Assembly: GCF_002343915.1 (NCBI RefSeq)
Contig: NZ_NETK01000001.1
Span: 8,446,001-8,510,000 of the forward strand
Source: Nannocystis exedens
Lineage (GTDB): Bacteria > Myxococcota_A > Polyangia > Nannocystales > Nannocystaceae
Reading direction: 5' to 3'
Length of the DNA: 64,000 nucleotides
The notes under the pieces were generated by a model, which was given only the letters and a program-made list of their open reading frames with translations, did no database searches and was not told where the DNA came from. Below are positions 47,163-55,792 of this stretch, in pieces (position 1 is the first letter of the stretch; each line of letters starts with the position of its first letter). A program made the translations under genes and the position numbers.

Positions 47163-48863
47163 TCAGTTGGTGATCATCACCCAGCCGGTGACGAAGCCGT
47201 TGTTGTCGATGGGGACGACGCTGGTGTTCTGGACACACAGGCCGACGTTCCAGGTGCCGGCGCCCGGGACCACGGAGCCGCTGCCGCCGATCGGGAAGGG
47301 CGTGCCGGTGAAGCGGTGTTCGACGCCGCTGGCGTTCGAGAACGTGCTCAGCGCGCCGTTGATCGGCGCGTAACACAGGTCCGCGTTGCTCCACAGGCCG
47401 CCGTTGACGCTGAGGCCGAGCGACGAGATCGCGGAGCCGGTGAGGCGCTGATTGGCGGCGGTGGTCACGGTCACGGGCGGTCCGGCGAAGGTCCAGGTGT
47501 TGTTGGGCGGGATGCTGCCGACCTGGCCGATGAAGCGGGCGACGGCGACGACGCCGGTGGGACCCTGCGGGCCTTGCGGGCCTTGCGGACCGGTGGCGCC
47601 CTGCGGACCCTGCGGGCCGACGGGGCCGATCGGGCCTGCAGGACCGGCGGGGCCGGCGGGGCCGGCGGGGCCCATCGGCCCGATCGGGCCTTGCGGGCCC
47701 TGGGCGCCCTGAGGACCGGCGGGGCCGGCAGGGCCGGCGGGTCCGGGTGGGCCGTCGGCGCCCTGGGGGCCGGCGGGGCCGGGGTCGCCCTGCGGGCCGG
47801 CGGGGCCCGCCGGACCGGGGTCGCCTTGCACGCCCTGGGGACCCTGCGGGCCGGGGTCGCCCTGCGGGCCCTGGGGGCCGGCGGGGCCGGGCTCGCCCTG
47901 GACGCCCTGCGGACCCTGGGGACCGGGGTCGCCCTGCGGGCCCTGGGGGCCGGCAGGGCCAGGGTCGCCCTGCGGGCCCTGGGCGCCCTGCGGGCCGGTT
48001 TCACCCTGCGGACCCTGCGGACCTTGCGGGCCGGGCTCGCCCTGCGGGCCCTGGGCGCCTTGCGGGCCTTCGGGGCCCTGGGGGCCCTGGGGGCCCTGCG
48101 GACCGGCGGGGCCGGCGGGGCCGGGTTGGCCGACGTCGCCGGCGGGCCCCTGGGGGCCTTCGGGCCGGCGGGGCCGGCGGGACCGGCGGGGCCGGCGGGG
48201 CCTTCGGGGCCGGGCGGGCCTTCGGGGCCGGCGGCGCCCTCGGGGCCGGCGGGGCCGGCGGGACCGGGGGGCCGGCGGGGCCCTCGGGACCGGGGGGCCC
48301 TCGGCGCCGGCGGGGCCGGCGGGGCCGGCGGGTCCGGGCGGGCCGGCGGGTCCGATCAATCCCGAGGGATCGCCGACCCATTGACCATTCTGATCGATGA
48401 CCGGACCGAAGCCCTGGATGTTGACATGGGTGGGGTTGATCTCGCCGCGGACGTCGCCGGCGAACATCGCGTACGGGACGCTGACGACGGCGGCGCGCGG
48501 GGTCATCTCCGGGTCGGCGCCGACGGTGATGCCGAGCCAGCGGGTCGAGCCGTCGAAGACGTTCTCGTCGAGCGCCAATTGCTCGCCGAGGCGGACCGAG
48601 AAGAAGCCCTCGTCGAAGTCGACGGTGATGGTCTCGGACCAGATCTCGTTGCCGGCGACCTCGGCGTCGTAGATGGTGAAGGTGAGGTCCTGCGAGCCGT
48701 CGACGGGCAGGCCGTTGGCGTCGAACAGGCGCCCTTGATGGGTGACGAGCTCGGGCACGGCGAGCGCGCTGGCCTCGATCGGCGTCGCCCACGCGGCCGC
48801 GAGGACCGCTCCGAGCCACCATTTTTTGATCGTTAACACGGAAGCGAATCGTTGGATCGTCAT
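47163..48863 (-). CDS. Secreted collagen-like protein
   Basis: A 566-residue protein: signal peptide (WWLGAVLAAAWATPIEA), an N-terminal head of ~165 residues (LVTHQGRLFDANGLPVDGSQDLTFTIYDAEVAG..., similar to heads of other myxobacterial collagen-like proteins), about 235 residues of Gly-X-Y repeats (mostly GPQGPQGDPGPAGPQ), and a C-terminal head of ~140 residues (VARFIGQVGS ... LCVQNTSVVPIDNNGFVTGWVMITN). Between 48165 and 48291 the frame slips so that ~45 residues read as Arg/Pro-rich instead of Gly-X-Y; three one-base additions would restore it. Its ATG overlaps the stop of the upstream lipoprotein gene (ATGA). It probably trimerises on the cell surface. Confidence 0.85.
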   Translation of the reverse strand: MTIQRFASVLTIKKWWLGAVLAAAWATPIEASALAVPELVTHQGRLFDANGLPVDGSQDLTFTIYDAEVAGNEIWSETITVDFDEGFFSVRLGEQLALDENVFDGSTRWLGITVGADPEMTPRAAVVSVPYAMFAGDVRGEINPTHVNIQGFGPVIDQNGQWVGDPSGLIGPAGPPGPAGPAGPAGAEGPPVPRAPPAPRSRRPRRPRGRRRPRRPARPRRPRRPRRSRRPRRPEGPQGPAGDVGQPGPAGPAGPQGPQGPQGPEGPQGAQGPQGEPGPQGPQGPQGETGPQGAQGPQGDPGPAGPQGPQGDPGPQGPQGVQGEPGPAGPQGPQGDPGPQGPQGVQGDPGPAGPAGPQGDPGPAGPQGADGPPGPAGPAGPAGPQGAQGPQGPIGPMGPAGPAGPAGPAGPIGPVGPQGPQGATGPQGPQGPQGPTGVVAVARFIGQVGSIPPNNTWTFAGPPVTVTTAANQRLTGSAISSLGLSVNGGLWSNADLCYAPINGALSTFSNASGVEHRFTGTPFPIGGSGSVVPGAGTWNVGLCVQNTSVVPIDNNGFVTGWVMITN

Positions 48864-49402
48864 GGAGGGTTCCCGTTGGCGCCGATCAGGCCGCCTTGCA
48901 GGCGAAAGTTGTTCGAGGTGTAAACGCCCTGGCTCTGGGTCGGCTGACCCAGCGTGAAGACCATGCGGAAGTTGAGGCTCTGGGCCACGGTCCCGCTGTT
49001 GACGGTCTGGGTGATCGACTTGCCGACGACCTCGTTGCCGGTGGTGCCGTCGGTGTCGGTATCCGTGGTGTCCGTCGTGGTGGTCGTGGTGGTCGTGGTC
49101 GTCGTGGTGGTGTCGGTGGTGCCGGTGGTGGTCGGGTCCGTCGGGTCGACCGCGGTGGTCGAATCGGTGCCCGTGATCGAGGTGGTCGGCGGCGCCTCCG
49201 TGGTCGGCGTAATCGTGGTGGTCGGCGGCGATTCGGTGGTGCCCGGCCCGTCCGTCGTCTCCGTGGTCGTCCCCTGCGCGGTGTCGGTGACCGTGGTCGT
49301 GTCGTCGGCGCACGCCGCCGCGAGCAGCGCGACGACGCCGAGCGCCGTCCACGGGCGCGGCGGCCCATGGGCCGTACTTCCAATCCATGCCATCAAGTGC
49401 AT
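48860..49402 (-). CDS. Lipoprotein with Thr-rich linker and conserved C-terminal domain
   Basis: A 180-residue lipoprotein: TALGVVALLAAACAD gives the lipobox Cys, followed by a ~85-residue Thr/Asp linker (a run of 13 Thr in the middle), then a ~55-residue domain VGKSITQTVNSGTVAQSLNFRMVFTLGQPTQSQGVYTSNNFRLQGGLIGANG. A GGGAG ribosome-binding site lies 5-6 bases before the ATG at 49402. It overlaps the collagen-like gene by 4 bases, so the two are translated together and may assemble together on the surface. Homologues of this C-terminal domain next to collagen-like genes occur in related bacteria, as I recall; not verified. Confidence 0.75.
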   Translation of the reverse strand: MHLMAWIGSTAHGPPRPWTALGVVALLAAACADDTTTVTDTAQGTTTETTDGPGTTESPPTTTITPTTEAPPTTSITGTDSTTAVDPTDPTTTGTTDTTTTTTTTTTTTTDTTDTDTDGTTGNEVVGKSITQTVNSGTVAQSLNFRMVFTLGQPTQSQGVYTSNNFRLQGGLIGANGNPP

Positions 49403-49856
49403 CCTCGCTCCCTATCCAATCTGCCGACGGCACACACAGGTCCGCCGACGGTCGCCAGGCTATCCACAAAGCCCGAGGTTGCTGAAGGTCCCCGAGTGTG
49501 GTCGCGCGGAGACATTCGCGCCGGCCGCGGCGCGGAATCGAGACCGAGGCGCGCGCCCGGGCGAGCAGGGGCGCGTCGTGGGATTCAGGAGCAGGTCGGG
49601 CAGGACCGTTGTTCCGCGGCGATCCGCGGCGGCCGGGTGTTCTCGTCGGGCCGGCTGGCCAGGCAAAACATGACGCCGGCGCAATGTGCATGGCCGCGCA
49701 AGGGCTTGGGGGCGCGCGCACACGATCGCGGCTCGCGTCTTCGCGCGAGGGAGAAGGAAAGGAGGTGGCGGGCGCGAGCTCAGCCTGCCGCAATGGGGCA
49801 GTCCGGCCCGCTCGGCGCGGACCTTCGATTCGCGGGAGCATCTTTTTTTAAAAAAA

Positions 49857-50700
49857 GACATGCCCAACGGCGCATCGGGGCTTGGGGGCGCGGGTGCTGG
49901 TGGGGACCTGGCCCATGAGACATGCCGAGCGGGCGCGCGGGCTCGGTGCCGGCGAGGGCAGGGCGGGCTGGACCTGTTTATGAGACATGTCGAGCGGCGC
50001 GCGGGCTCGGTGTCGGCGGGGACAGGTCGCGTGAGTGACCTGTTCTATGGGACATGTCGAGCGGCGCGCGGGCTCGGTGCCGGCGGGGGCAGGTCGCGTG
50101 GGTGACCTGTTCTATGAGCCATGTCGAACGGCGCGCGGGCTCGGTGTCGGCGGGGGCAGGTCGCGTGGGTGACCTGTTCTATGAGACATGTCGAGCGGCG
50201 CGCGGGCTCGGTGCCGGCGGAGACAGGTCGCGTGGGTGACCTGTTCTATGAGACATGTCGAGCGGCGCGCGGGCTCGGTGCCGGCGGGGGTAGGGCGGGT
50301 TGGACCTGTTTTATGAGACATGTCGAGCGGGCGCCGGCTCGGTGCTTGGCGGGGGCAGGTCGCGACGGACCTGTTCCATGAGATGTGTCGAGGGGCGCGC
50401 CGGCTCGGTGCTCGCCGGGGGGGCAGGCCGCGCTGGGCCTGTTCCATGAGACATGTCGAGCGGGGCGCCGGCTCGGAGCTTTGGGGGCAGGTCGCGGCGG
50501 ACCTGTTCCATGAGACATGTCGAGCGGGGCGCCGGCTCGGAGCTTTGGGGGCAGGTCGCGACGGACCTGTTCCATGAGACATGTCGAGCGGGGCGCCGGC
50601 TCGTTGCTCGCCGGGCAGGTCGCGCTGGACCTGTTGTATGAGACATGTCGAGCGGACACGCCGGCTCGGAGCTCCCTCGGGTGCGCCAGTACGGCGAGCG
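49857..50700. repeat. Tandem array of about twelve 64-68-bp units
   Basis: Thirteen GACATG anchors start at 49857, 49919, 49984, 50051, 50118 (GCCATG), 50185, 50252, 50317, 50382 (GATGTG), 50450, 50514, 50578 and 50642, giving spacings of 62, 65, 67, 67, 67, 67, 65, 65, 68, 64, 64 and 64. A typical unit starts GACATGTCGAGCGG, continues with CGCGCCGGCTCGG, and contains CAGGTC, about 6-9 bases, then GACCTG, which can form a stem. Units near the left end are more divergent. Spacings are not multiples of three, which argues against coding. Each unit therefore combines the palindrome GACATGTC with a hairpin. Confidence 0.9.
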
Positions 50701-50913
50701 CCGCGGTCGGACGAGCGTTGTGCGAAAACGCCCGTCGTGAACGCTCGCGGCCGTTGCGGCCCCGGCCCGTGGTGTGACATTCGGCCGCTGCTCGAACGAC
50801 CGCCGCCGCCGGCGCCTCGCCTGGCCCGGCCCCGTCGGTCCAGGTCCGTCGGTCGGCGCGGGCCCACGGTCACCGCCCGGGTGGGCGGGGAACGTCGGTC
50901 GGCGCCGGAGAGG

Positions 50914-50931
50914 CATGTCCCCGGGGACATG
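50914..50931. repeat. 18-bp perfect palindrome of the dispersed hairpin family
   Basis: CATGTCCCC is followed by GGGGACATG, an exact inverted repeat with no loop, 200 bases after the tandem array. It is the most regular copy of the ACATGYCC family. Confidence 0.6.
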
Positions 50932-51096
50932 TCCCGGCAGCCCTGTGCGCCTGTCCGAAGAGGCAGCCGTTCGGGCGGGCCGCCCGCGGGCCCGGCTCGG
51001 GCGGACGCTGATGCGAGATGTGGGCGGCGAGATCGCGGCGGCGCGGAGACGGACTTCCTCACACGCCGCCGCCGCGAAATCCCGCGGCGGTCGCGG

Positions 51097-51102
51097 TAGC
51101 GT
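51097..51102 (+). promoter_or_regulatory. -10 box of a probable leaderless promoter (Sel1-repeat gene)
   Basis: TAGCGT ends 6 bases before the ATG at 51109. Confidence 0.4.
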
Positions 51103-51108
51103 CGCGCG

Positions 51109-52071
51109 ATGGACGAACGCGAGAAGGACACGCGCGAGAAGATCGAGGCGTTGAAGGCCGCGCTGGCCCGTACGGGCGCCCTCGAGGAGCTGTACGAACA
51201 ACATCGGGTCGCCGAGGTCGCCCTCGACTTCCGCCAGTCCGACGAGATCGCCGGGCTGCCGCCGGTCAAGGAGGAGCTGGTCGACGAGCTGCGCGCGCTG
51301 TCGCTGGAGGCGCTCAAGCGGGCGGCGGAGGGCGGGCACCAGGACGCGGCGGTCGGGCTGGCGCGGCGGATCTTGCAGCACGAGGACTCCGAGCTCGCAG
51401 GCGCGGCGTGGTCGGCGTTGACGCGCCAGGCCGCCGCGGACGAGAGCGGCGCGCTCGACGTGCTGATCAGCTACATGTGGACGCGCGGCCTGGCCGGGCC
51501 GGACGGCAGCGACGGCGACGAGGACGAGGCCCGCGCGGCGGCCGTGCGCGCGGCCGAGAAGGGCAACCCCGACGGCCTGTTCGAGGCCGCCGTGCTGGTC
51601 GGGCGCAGCGACCCGGACGCCGGCCGGGCCTACAACGCCAGGGCCGCCGCGCTCGGGCAGCCGCGGGCGATGTTCAACGAGGGCTACTACGCCGAGACCG
51701 GCGACCGCGTGCCCCAGGACGACGCGGTCGCGTTCGAGTGGTACCGCAAGGCCGCCGACCTCGGGCACGTCAAGGCCGGCGCGCTGGTCGGCATCAAGTG
51801 CTATCAGGGCCGCGGCCACGCCCGCGACGCCGCGATCATCAGCAAGTACCTCGGCCTCGCCCAGTCCGGCGGCTTCCCGTGGGCCAGCCTCGCCGAGGTG
51901 CTGGCCGTCGGCGACGAGGAGATCGCCGAGATGCGTGCGATCGCCGGGATCGAGGAGGACGACTACGACCCGTACGGCGAGGACGACGAGGACGACGAGG
52001 ACGACGAGGACGACGAGGACCTCGCCGAGGACGAGGACGGCGAGGACGAGGACGAGGACGAGAAGTCCTGA
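51109..52071 (+). CDS. Sel1-repeat protein with acidic tail
   Basis: A 320-residue soluble protein. The middle consists of Sel1/TPR-like helical repeats with the typical A..LG...A...G..Y pattern (YNARAAALGQPRAMFNEGYYAETGDRVPQDDAVAFEWYRKAADLGHVKAGALVGIKCYQGRG). It ends in ~45 residues that are almost all Asp and Glu. Sel1 repeats mediate protein-protein contacts, often in signalling or envelope-stress pathways. No signal peptide is seen, so it is probably cytoplasmic. Sits alone between the array and the sulfatase; partners unknown. Confidence 0.82.
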   Translation: MDEREKDTREKIEALKAALARTGALEELYEQHRVAEVALDFRQSDEIAGLPPVKEELVDELRALSLEALKRAAEGGHQDAAVGLARRILQHEDSELAGAAWSALTRQAAADESGALDVLISYMWTRGLAGPDGSDGDEDEARAAAVRAAEKGNPDGLFEAAVLVGRSDPDAGRAYNARAAALGQPRAMFNEGYYAETGDRVPQDDAVAFEWYRKAADLGHVKAGALVGIKCYQGRGHARDAAIISKYLGLAQSGGFPWASLAEVLAVGDEEIAEMRAIAGIEEDDYDPYGEDDEDDEDDEDDEDLAEDEDGEDEDEDEKS

Positions 52072-52081
52072 GCTGGTCGGC

Positions 52082-52107
52082 GGGACATGTCGAGAGGGGC
52101 ATGTCCG
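52082..52107. repeat. Dispersed ACATGYCC/GGRSCATG hairpin element
   Basis: GGGACATGTCGAGAGG followed by GGCATGTCCG. The first half, GACATGTCGAG, is identical to the start of the tandem-array unit, linking array and dispersed family. Confidence 0.55.
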
Positions 52108-52440
52108 CCGGGCCAGCGTCAGCCGGCCTGGCCGAGCGCGCCGGAGCGGCATGACCCAAGAGACAGGGCATGTCGTCGGCTGCGCCCCGCGGCGCTCGCG
52201 GCCGTGACGGCGCTTCGACCCCCGTCCGAGCGGGCGAGGCGGCGGGCAGCGAGCGCCCGAGGAGGCGCCACGTCCGAGCGGACATGCGCGAGACGCTCCG
52301 TGGCCAGCGCCCGATATTGGACCCTCGTCGAGCTCGCCGGCGAGTGTTCGCCGCGGCGTTCGCCGGCGCTGGCTCCGGCCGACTGCTCCTCCCGGCAGAG
52401 GCGGCGAGAACGGGGCCGAGTCGAGCCAGCACAGATGGGT

Positions 52441-52477
52441 TCAAAGGACATGCCCGAAGGAGCATGTCTTCGAAGAC
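52441..52477. repeat. Dispersed hairpin element with adjoining perfect palindrome
   Basis: TCAAAGGACATGCCC, GAA, GGAGCATG form one imperfect hairpin, followed directly by the 12-bp perfect palindrome GTCTTCGAAGAC (52466-52477). Confidence 0.55.
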
Positions 52478-52722
52478 AGGGCGAGAGAGCGCGGGGCGCT
52501 CGCGGAGGGCGCGTCGCGCGTCGCGCGCGATGCCGCGTCGCCCCGGGGAGTGATCACGACCCTCGTGCGCTACGGCATGCGCCCGGGCAGGCGGCCGGAA
52601 TCGGGGCGGAAAGGCCGTCTGGCGGGCCGGCGGGCGCGCCGACCTCTGCATCTGTGGGGGCCGGCAAACATCGTCACGCTTCCGTCACGCCGCGACGTCG
52701 GGCACAATGCGGCGCTGCCGCG

Positions 52723-54852
52723 ATGTCCGTCGAAGATCCGCCCAGAACGGCGTTCCTGGCCCATATTCCGTTTGCCGCCGGGGTCGCCGGCCTGGCTGCC
52801 CTGATCGACTTCGCCGCCGGGGGGCAGGGTGTGGGTGTGTCGTCTGCGCTGGCCGCCCTCGGGGTCGGGGTCGGCGCCGGCGCGGTGCTCGGAGGCGTGT
52901 TCGCCGGGGCGCTGCGGGGGCTCCGGCCCTTGCCCGTGTGGGGGCGAGCGCTCGCCTGGCTGGCGATCGGCGCCGGGCTCACCGCCTGGCTCATGGACCA
53001 GCTCGGGGTGTTCGCTCGCTTCGGCGGCAAGGACCACGCCGACGCCGTGGCGGCGGCGGTGGCCGGCGTCGGCGCGGGGCTGGGGCTGGCGATCCTGGGG
53101 TTTGTCGCCCAGCCGTCGACCGACAAGCCGGCCTGGCTGTCGCGCACCCGGAAGCGCCCGCTGTGGACCGGCCCGCTGCTCGCCGTGGGGGCGATCGGCT
53201 TCATCGTCGCCGACCGCCAGGTCGGCGTCGACAACTACCCGGCGGCCCACACCGCGCTGCGCGTGATGGCGGTGCTGATGTTCACCATCACCGGCGTCGC
53301 CTGCATGCGCTACTGGCCCCGGCGCCTGCGCCTGCCCGCGTGGGGGCGCCGCGCCGGCGCCGGCCTGCTCGCGCTGCCGTTCGCGTGGGCGCTCGTGGTC
53401 GTCGACGGCGACCGCGACCTGCTCGCGGGGCTGCTCGCGCGGCCGTTCTCGAGCCTGTCGCTGCGGACGCTGCGGACCCTCGGCGACGTCGATCGCGACG
53501 GCTACTCGCCGATCCTCGGCGGCGGCGACTGCTCGCCGTTCAACGCGGCCGTCCACCCGTTCGCGCGCGAGCTGCCCGGCAACGGCGTCGACGACAACTG
53601 CGTCCTCGGCGACCTGGCCGTCGAGCCGCCGCCGGTCGACCCGCCGGTCCCCGACACGCCGCCGCCGACCAGCGTCATCCTCATCACCATCGACACCCTG
53701 CGCGCCGACCACGTCAGCTGGGGCGGCAAGCGCAACACCACCCCCGAGATGAAGAAGTGGTCCGAGAGCGGGACCCGCTTCATCCGCGCCTACACCGGCG
53801 GCTCGTGGACGAGCCTCGCCCTGTCCTCGCTGTTCCGCGGGGTGTACCCGCGGCGGCTGGTGTGGAACCCGTTCTACGAGACCAATCGGTTCCGCCTGCT
53901 GCGCAGCACCGAGATGGACCAGCTCGACGACGGCGAGCTGCTCAAGCTCAAGTTCGGCCTGCCCGCGCCCGACAAGTACGTGCCGCTGCAGACCTACTTG
54001 AAGCGGCGCGGCATGTACACCGCCGCGGTCATCGACGACGGCTCGACCGGCTTCCTCGACGCCTCGACCGGCGCCTACCCGGACTTCGACGAGTACCAGG
54101 AGGTCTCGGGCAAGTCGCTCGACGTCGCCGTCACCGACGCGGCGATCAAGATCCTCGACGCCCAGCCGAAGGACCGCCCGTTCTTCCTGTGGGCCCACTA
54201 CTTCGGCCCGCACGGCGGCCACTCGTGGCACCGCGGCGTGCCGCGCTGGGGCAACAGCGTCGCCGGCAAGTACGACCACGAGATCGCCTGGACCGACAAG
54301 CAGGTCGGCCGCCTGCTCCAGCGCATCGACGAGCTCGCCAAGGAGCGCGAGATCGCCGTCATCATCACCGCCGACCACGGCGAGAGCCTCGGCGCCAAGC
54401 GGCGCACCCACGGCGTCGGCGTCGGCGAGGACGACATCCGCGTGCCGCTGGTCGTCCGCGGCCCGGGCTTCGCCCCCGGCACCACCTCCAAGCAGCTCGT
54501 CGGCACCGTCGACGTGATGCCGACGATCCTCAAGTGGACCGAGACCCCCGCGCCCGAGGGCCTCGACGGCCGCGACCTCGCCGGCATCCTGTCCGACCCC
54601 GCGTCCAACAAGAACCGGATCCTGGTCGCCGAGACCTGGCGCTTCGTCGCCAACGGCGACGCCACCCACAACATGGTCACGGTGTTCGACGGCACCTACA
54701 AGCTGGTGTGCAACCTGCTCGACGAGGCGCTGTCGGCCCGCAAGCAGCAAGGCGACAAGCCGCTGCCCTACGGCGACCCGAAGATCGAGCGGCTGCAGGA
54801 CGCGCTCGACCAGTACCTCGAGCGCACCGGGCCGCCGAACTTCGTCGACTAG
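52723..54852 (+). CDS. Membrane-anchored sulfatase/phosphoglycerol-transferase-like enzyme with MopE-type motif
   Basis: A 709-residue protein. Residues ~1-255 hold six to seven hydrophobic segments. A MopE-type motif follows (DVDRDGYSPILGGGDCSPFN, then PGNGVDDNC, ~258-292). The C-terminal domain is of the alkaline-phosphatase/sulfatase superfamily: VILITIDTLRADHVSWGG (metal Asp pair), SWTSLALSSLFRGVYPRR (nucleophile loop, with Ser/Thr and no Cys), FFLWAHYFGPHGGH and IITADHGESLG (metal Asp-His). Sulfatases need a modified Cys or Ser; this loop lacks the standard CxPxR, so a phospho-transferase or variant hydrolase is possible. The MopE motif is common in Myxococcota outer-surface proteins. 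Substrate unknown. Confidence 0.87.
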   Translation: MSVEDPPRTAFLAHIPFAAGVAGLAALIDFAAGGQGVGVSSALAALGVGVGAGAVLGGVFAGALRGLRPLPVWGRALAWLAIGAGLTAWLMDQLGVFARFGGKDHADAVAAAVAGVGAGLGLAILGFVAQPSTDKPAWLSRTRKRPLWTGPLLAVGAIGFIVADRQVGVDNYPAAHTALRVMAVLMFTITGVACMRYWPRRLRLPAWGRRAGAGLLALPFAWALVVVDGDRDLLAGLLARPFSSLSLRTLRTLGDVDRDGYSPILGGGDCSPFNAAVHPFARELPGNGVDDNCVLGDLAVEPPPVDPPVPDTPPPTSVILITIDTLRADHVSWGGKRNTTPEMKKWSESGTRFIRAYTGGSWTSLALSSLFRGVYPRRLVWNPFYETNRFRLLRSTEMDQLDDGELLKLKFGLPAPDKYVPLQTYLKRRGMYTAAVIDDGSTGFLDASTGAYPDFDEYQEVSGKSLDVAVTDAAIKILDAQPKDRPFFLWAHYFGPHGGHSWHRGVPRWGNSVAGKYDHEIAWTDKQVGRLLQRIDELAKEREIAVIITADHGESLGAKRRTHGVGVGEDDIRVPLVVRGPGFAPGTTSKQLVGTVDVMPTILKWTETPAPEGLDGRDLAGILSDPASNKNRILVAETWRFVANGDATHNMVTVFDGTYKLVCNLLDEALSARKQQGDKPLPYGDPKIERLQDALDQYLERTGPPNFVD

Positions 54853-54870
54853 CCGCAGGGGCGCCGGGGG

Positions 54871-54918
54871 CCATGTTCGAAAGGGCATGGTCTTGGGTGC
54901 ATGTATTGAAGAACATGC
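54871..54918. repeat. Pair of dispersed hairpin elements
   Basis: CCATGTTCGAAAGGGCATGG (54871-54890) and GCATGTATTGAAGAACATGC (54899-54918) lie back to back just after the sulfatase stop. The second can pair as GCATGT..ACATGC. The location would also suit a transcript end. Confidence 0.5.
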
Positions 54919-55059
54919 CCTGAACGACAGGTGCTGCGACAGAACGCGTGGCCGCGAATGAGGCCGCATCGGCCGGGCGCCGCGCCGGTGCGGAGCGCCA
55001 GACAGTGGAAGCGTCGCGCGGCATGACCCGGGGGGCAGGTCCCGTCCGGTCGCCGCGCC

Positions 55060-55665
55060 TCACAGCCACAGCGCCGTCTCTTCCTCGGTGAACGGCGGCT
55101 CGACCACGTAGTCGTCGTCGACCAGGCTGCGGACGTGCTGCGCGGTCCGCTGCACGGCCGTCGCCTCGTCGCCGGTGAGCGCCAGCACGTTCGTGAAGAT
55201 CGCCACGATGAGCTCGAGCGTGCTGCCGGCGCCGGTGCCGTCGCAGGTCAACGCCGACACGTACTCGCGGCCCGCGAGCACCTCGGGCGCGAGCCGGCCC
55301 TCGCCGAGCGCCGCCGCGAAGCGGGCCACCGCGTCGAGCCACGGCACTCCGCAGCCGGGCGCGAGCTCGGCCTCCTGTACGGGGGGCTCGACCGTCTGCG
55401 CCGGGCGGAAGGTGCTGCGGAACCATCGCGCCGCGCGTCGGCCGGGGCCGCCGGGGCCGAGCGGTGCGCCGCGCAGCTCGGCGGCGCGGGCGTGGGCGTA
55501 GACGCTGAACAATCGCCCGAGCGCCGGGCCGGGCTCGACCAGCGCGTCGAGGTAGTCGACCTCGTCCTCGCCCCGCTCCCGGGGGAGGAAGAGGGTGCCG
55601 TTGCCGACGTAGAACGCGAAGAAGCGGAGGCTGCTGCGGTCGTCGTGGGAAGGACCGGCGATCAT
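55060..55665 (-). CDS. Protein of unknown function
   Basis: A 201-residue soluble protein starting MIAGPSHDDRSSLRFFAFYVGNGTLFLPRE, with no signal or membrane segment. It has a Trp/Arg-rich middle and an acidic C-terminus (TEEETALWL). A TACGCT box lies 10 bases before the ATG at 55665 on the minus strand, which favours this start over the TTG at 55722. It is divergent from the next gene. No domain recognised. Confidence 0.6.
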   Translation of the reverse strand: MIAGPSHDDRSSLRFFAFYVGNGTLFLPRERGEDEVDYLDALVEPGPALGRLFSVYAHARAAELRGAPLGPGGPGRRAARWFRSTFRPAQTVEPPVQEAELAPGCGVPWLDAVARFAAALGEGRLAPEVLAGREYVSALTCDGTGAGSTLELIVAIFTNVLALTGDEATAVQRTAQHVRSLVDDDYVVEPPFTEEETALWL

Positions 55666-55675
55666 CGTCGGCGCC

Positions 55676-55681
55676 AGCGTA
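55676..55681 (-). promoter_or_regulatory. -10 box of a promoter with a very short leader
   Basis: TACGCT on the minus strand ends 10 bases before the ATG at 55665, implying a leader of only a few bases. Confidence 0.4.
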
Positions 55682-55792
55682 CCCGCGCCAGCGCGCCGGA
55701 CTTCGTCGATCGAGCGGCGCAACGTCTAAAAGTCTCCGCGAGCCGGCCGGCGGCGCTTGGCGCGAAAACGCCCGTGGGCTAGTGGTCGCGAC

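Larger units (their letters stand above)
49403..51108. other. Gene-free region carrying the tandem array
   Basis: About 1.7 kb with no gene I can support. It holds a T7A7 tract at 49843-49856, the 64-68-bp array (49857-50700), an 18-bp perfect palindrome (50914-50931) and the promoter box of the Sel1-repeat gene. Open frames through the array on both strands are by-products of the repeat. Confidence 0.6.
52072..52722. other. Intergenic region with hairpin elements upstream of the sulfatase
   Basis: About 650 bases with no supported gene. It has a dispersed hairpin at 52082-52107, another CATGACCC..GGGCATG arrangement around 52149-52172, and a third element with an adjoining palindrome at 52441-52477. 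CACAAT at 52703-52708 could be the -10 box of the sulfatase. Confidence 0.5.

Noticed and set aside
47163..49841. Extending the collagen-like protein upstream to 49841 (892 residues)
   Set aside because: The added part overlaps the lipoprotein gene in another frame and is His/Arg-rich; the ATG at 48863 begins a proper signal peptide and overlaps the lipoprotein stop.
49857..50700. CRISPR array
   Set aside because: The whole unit is conserved, including the part that would be a spacer, and no cas gene is nearby.
50112..52152. Long open frames across the 64-68-bp array on both strands, encoding peptides such as repeated ETCRAARG or RHVSWNR
   Set aside because: Unit lengths vary (62-68) and are not multiples of three, so the frame shifts from unit to unit; open frames arise because GC-rich repeats lack stops. 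No signal peptide, ribosome-binding site or family match.
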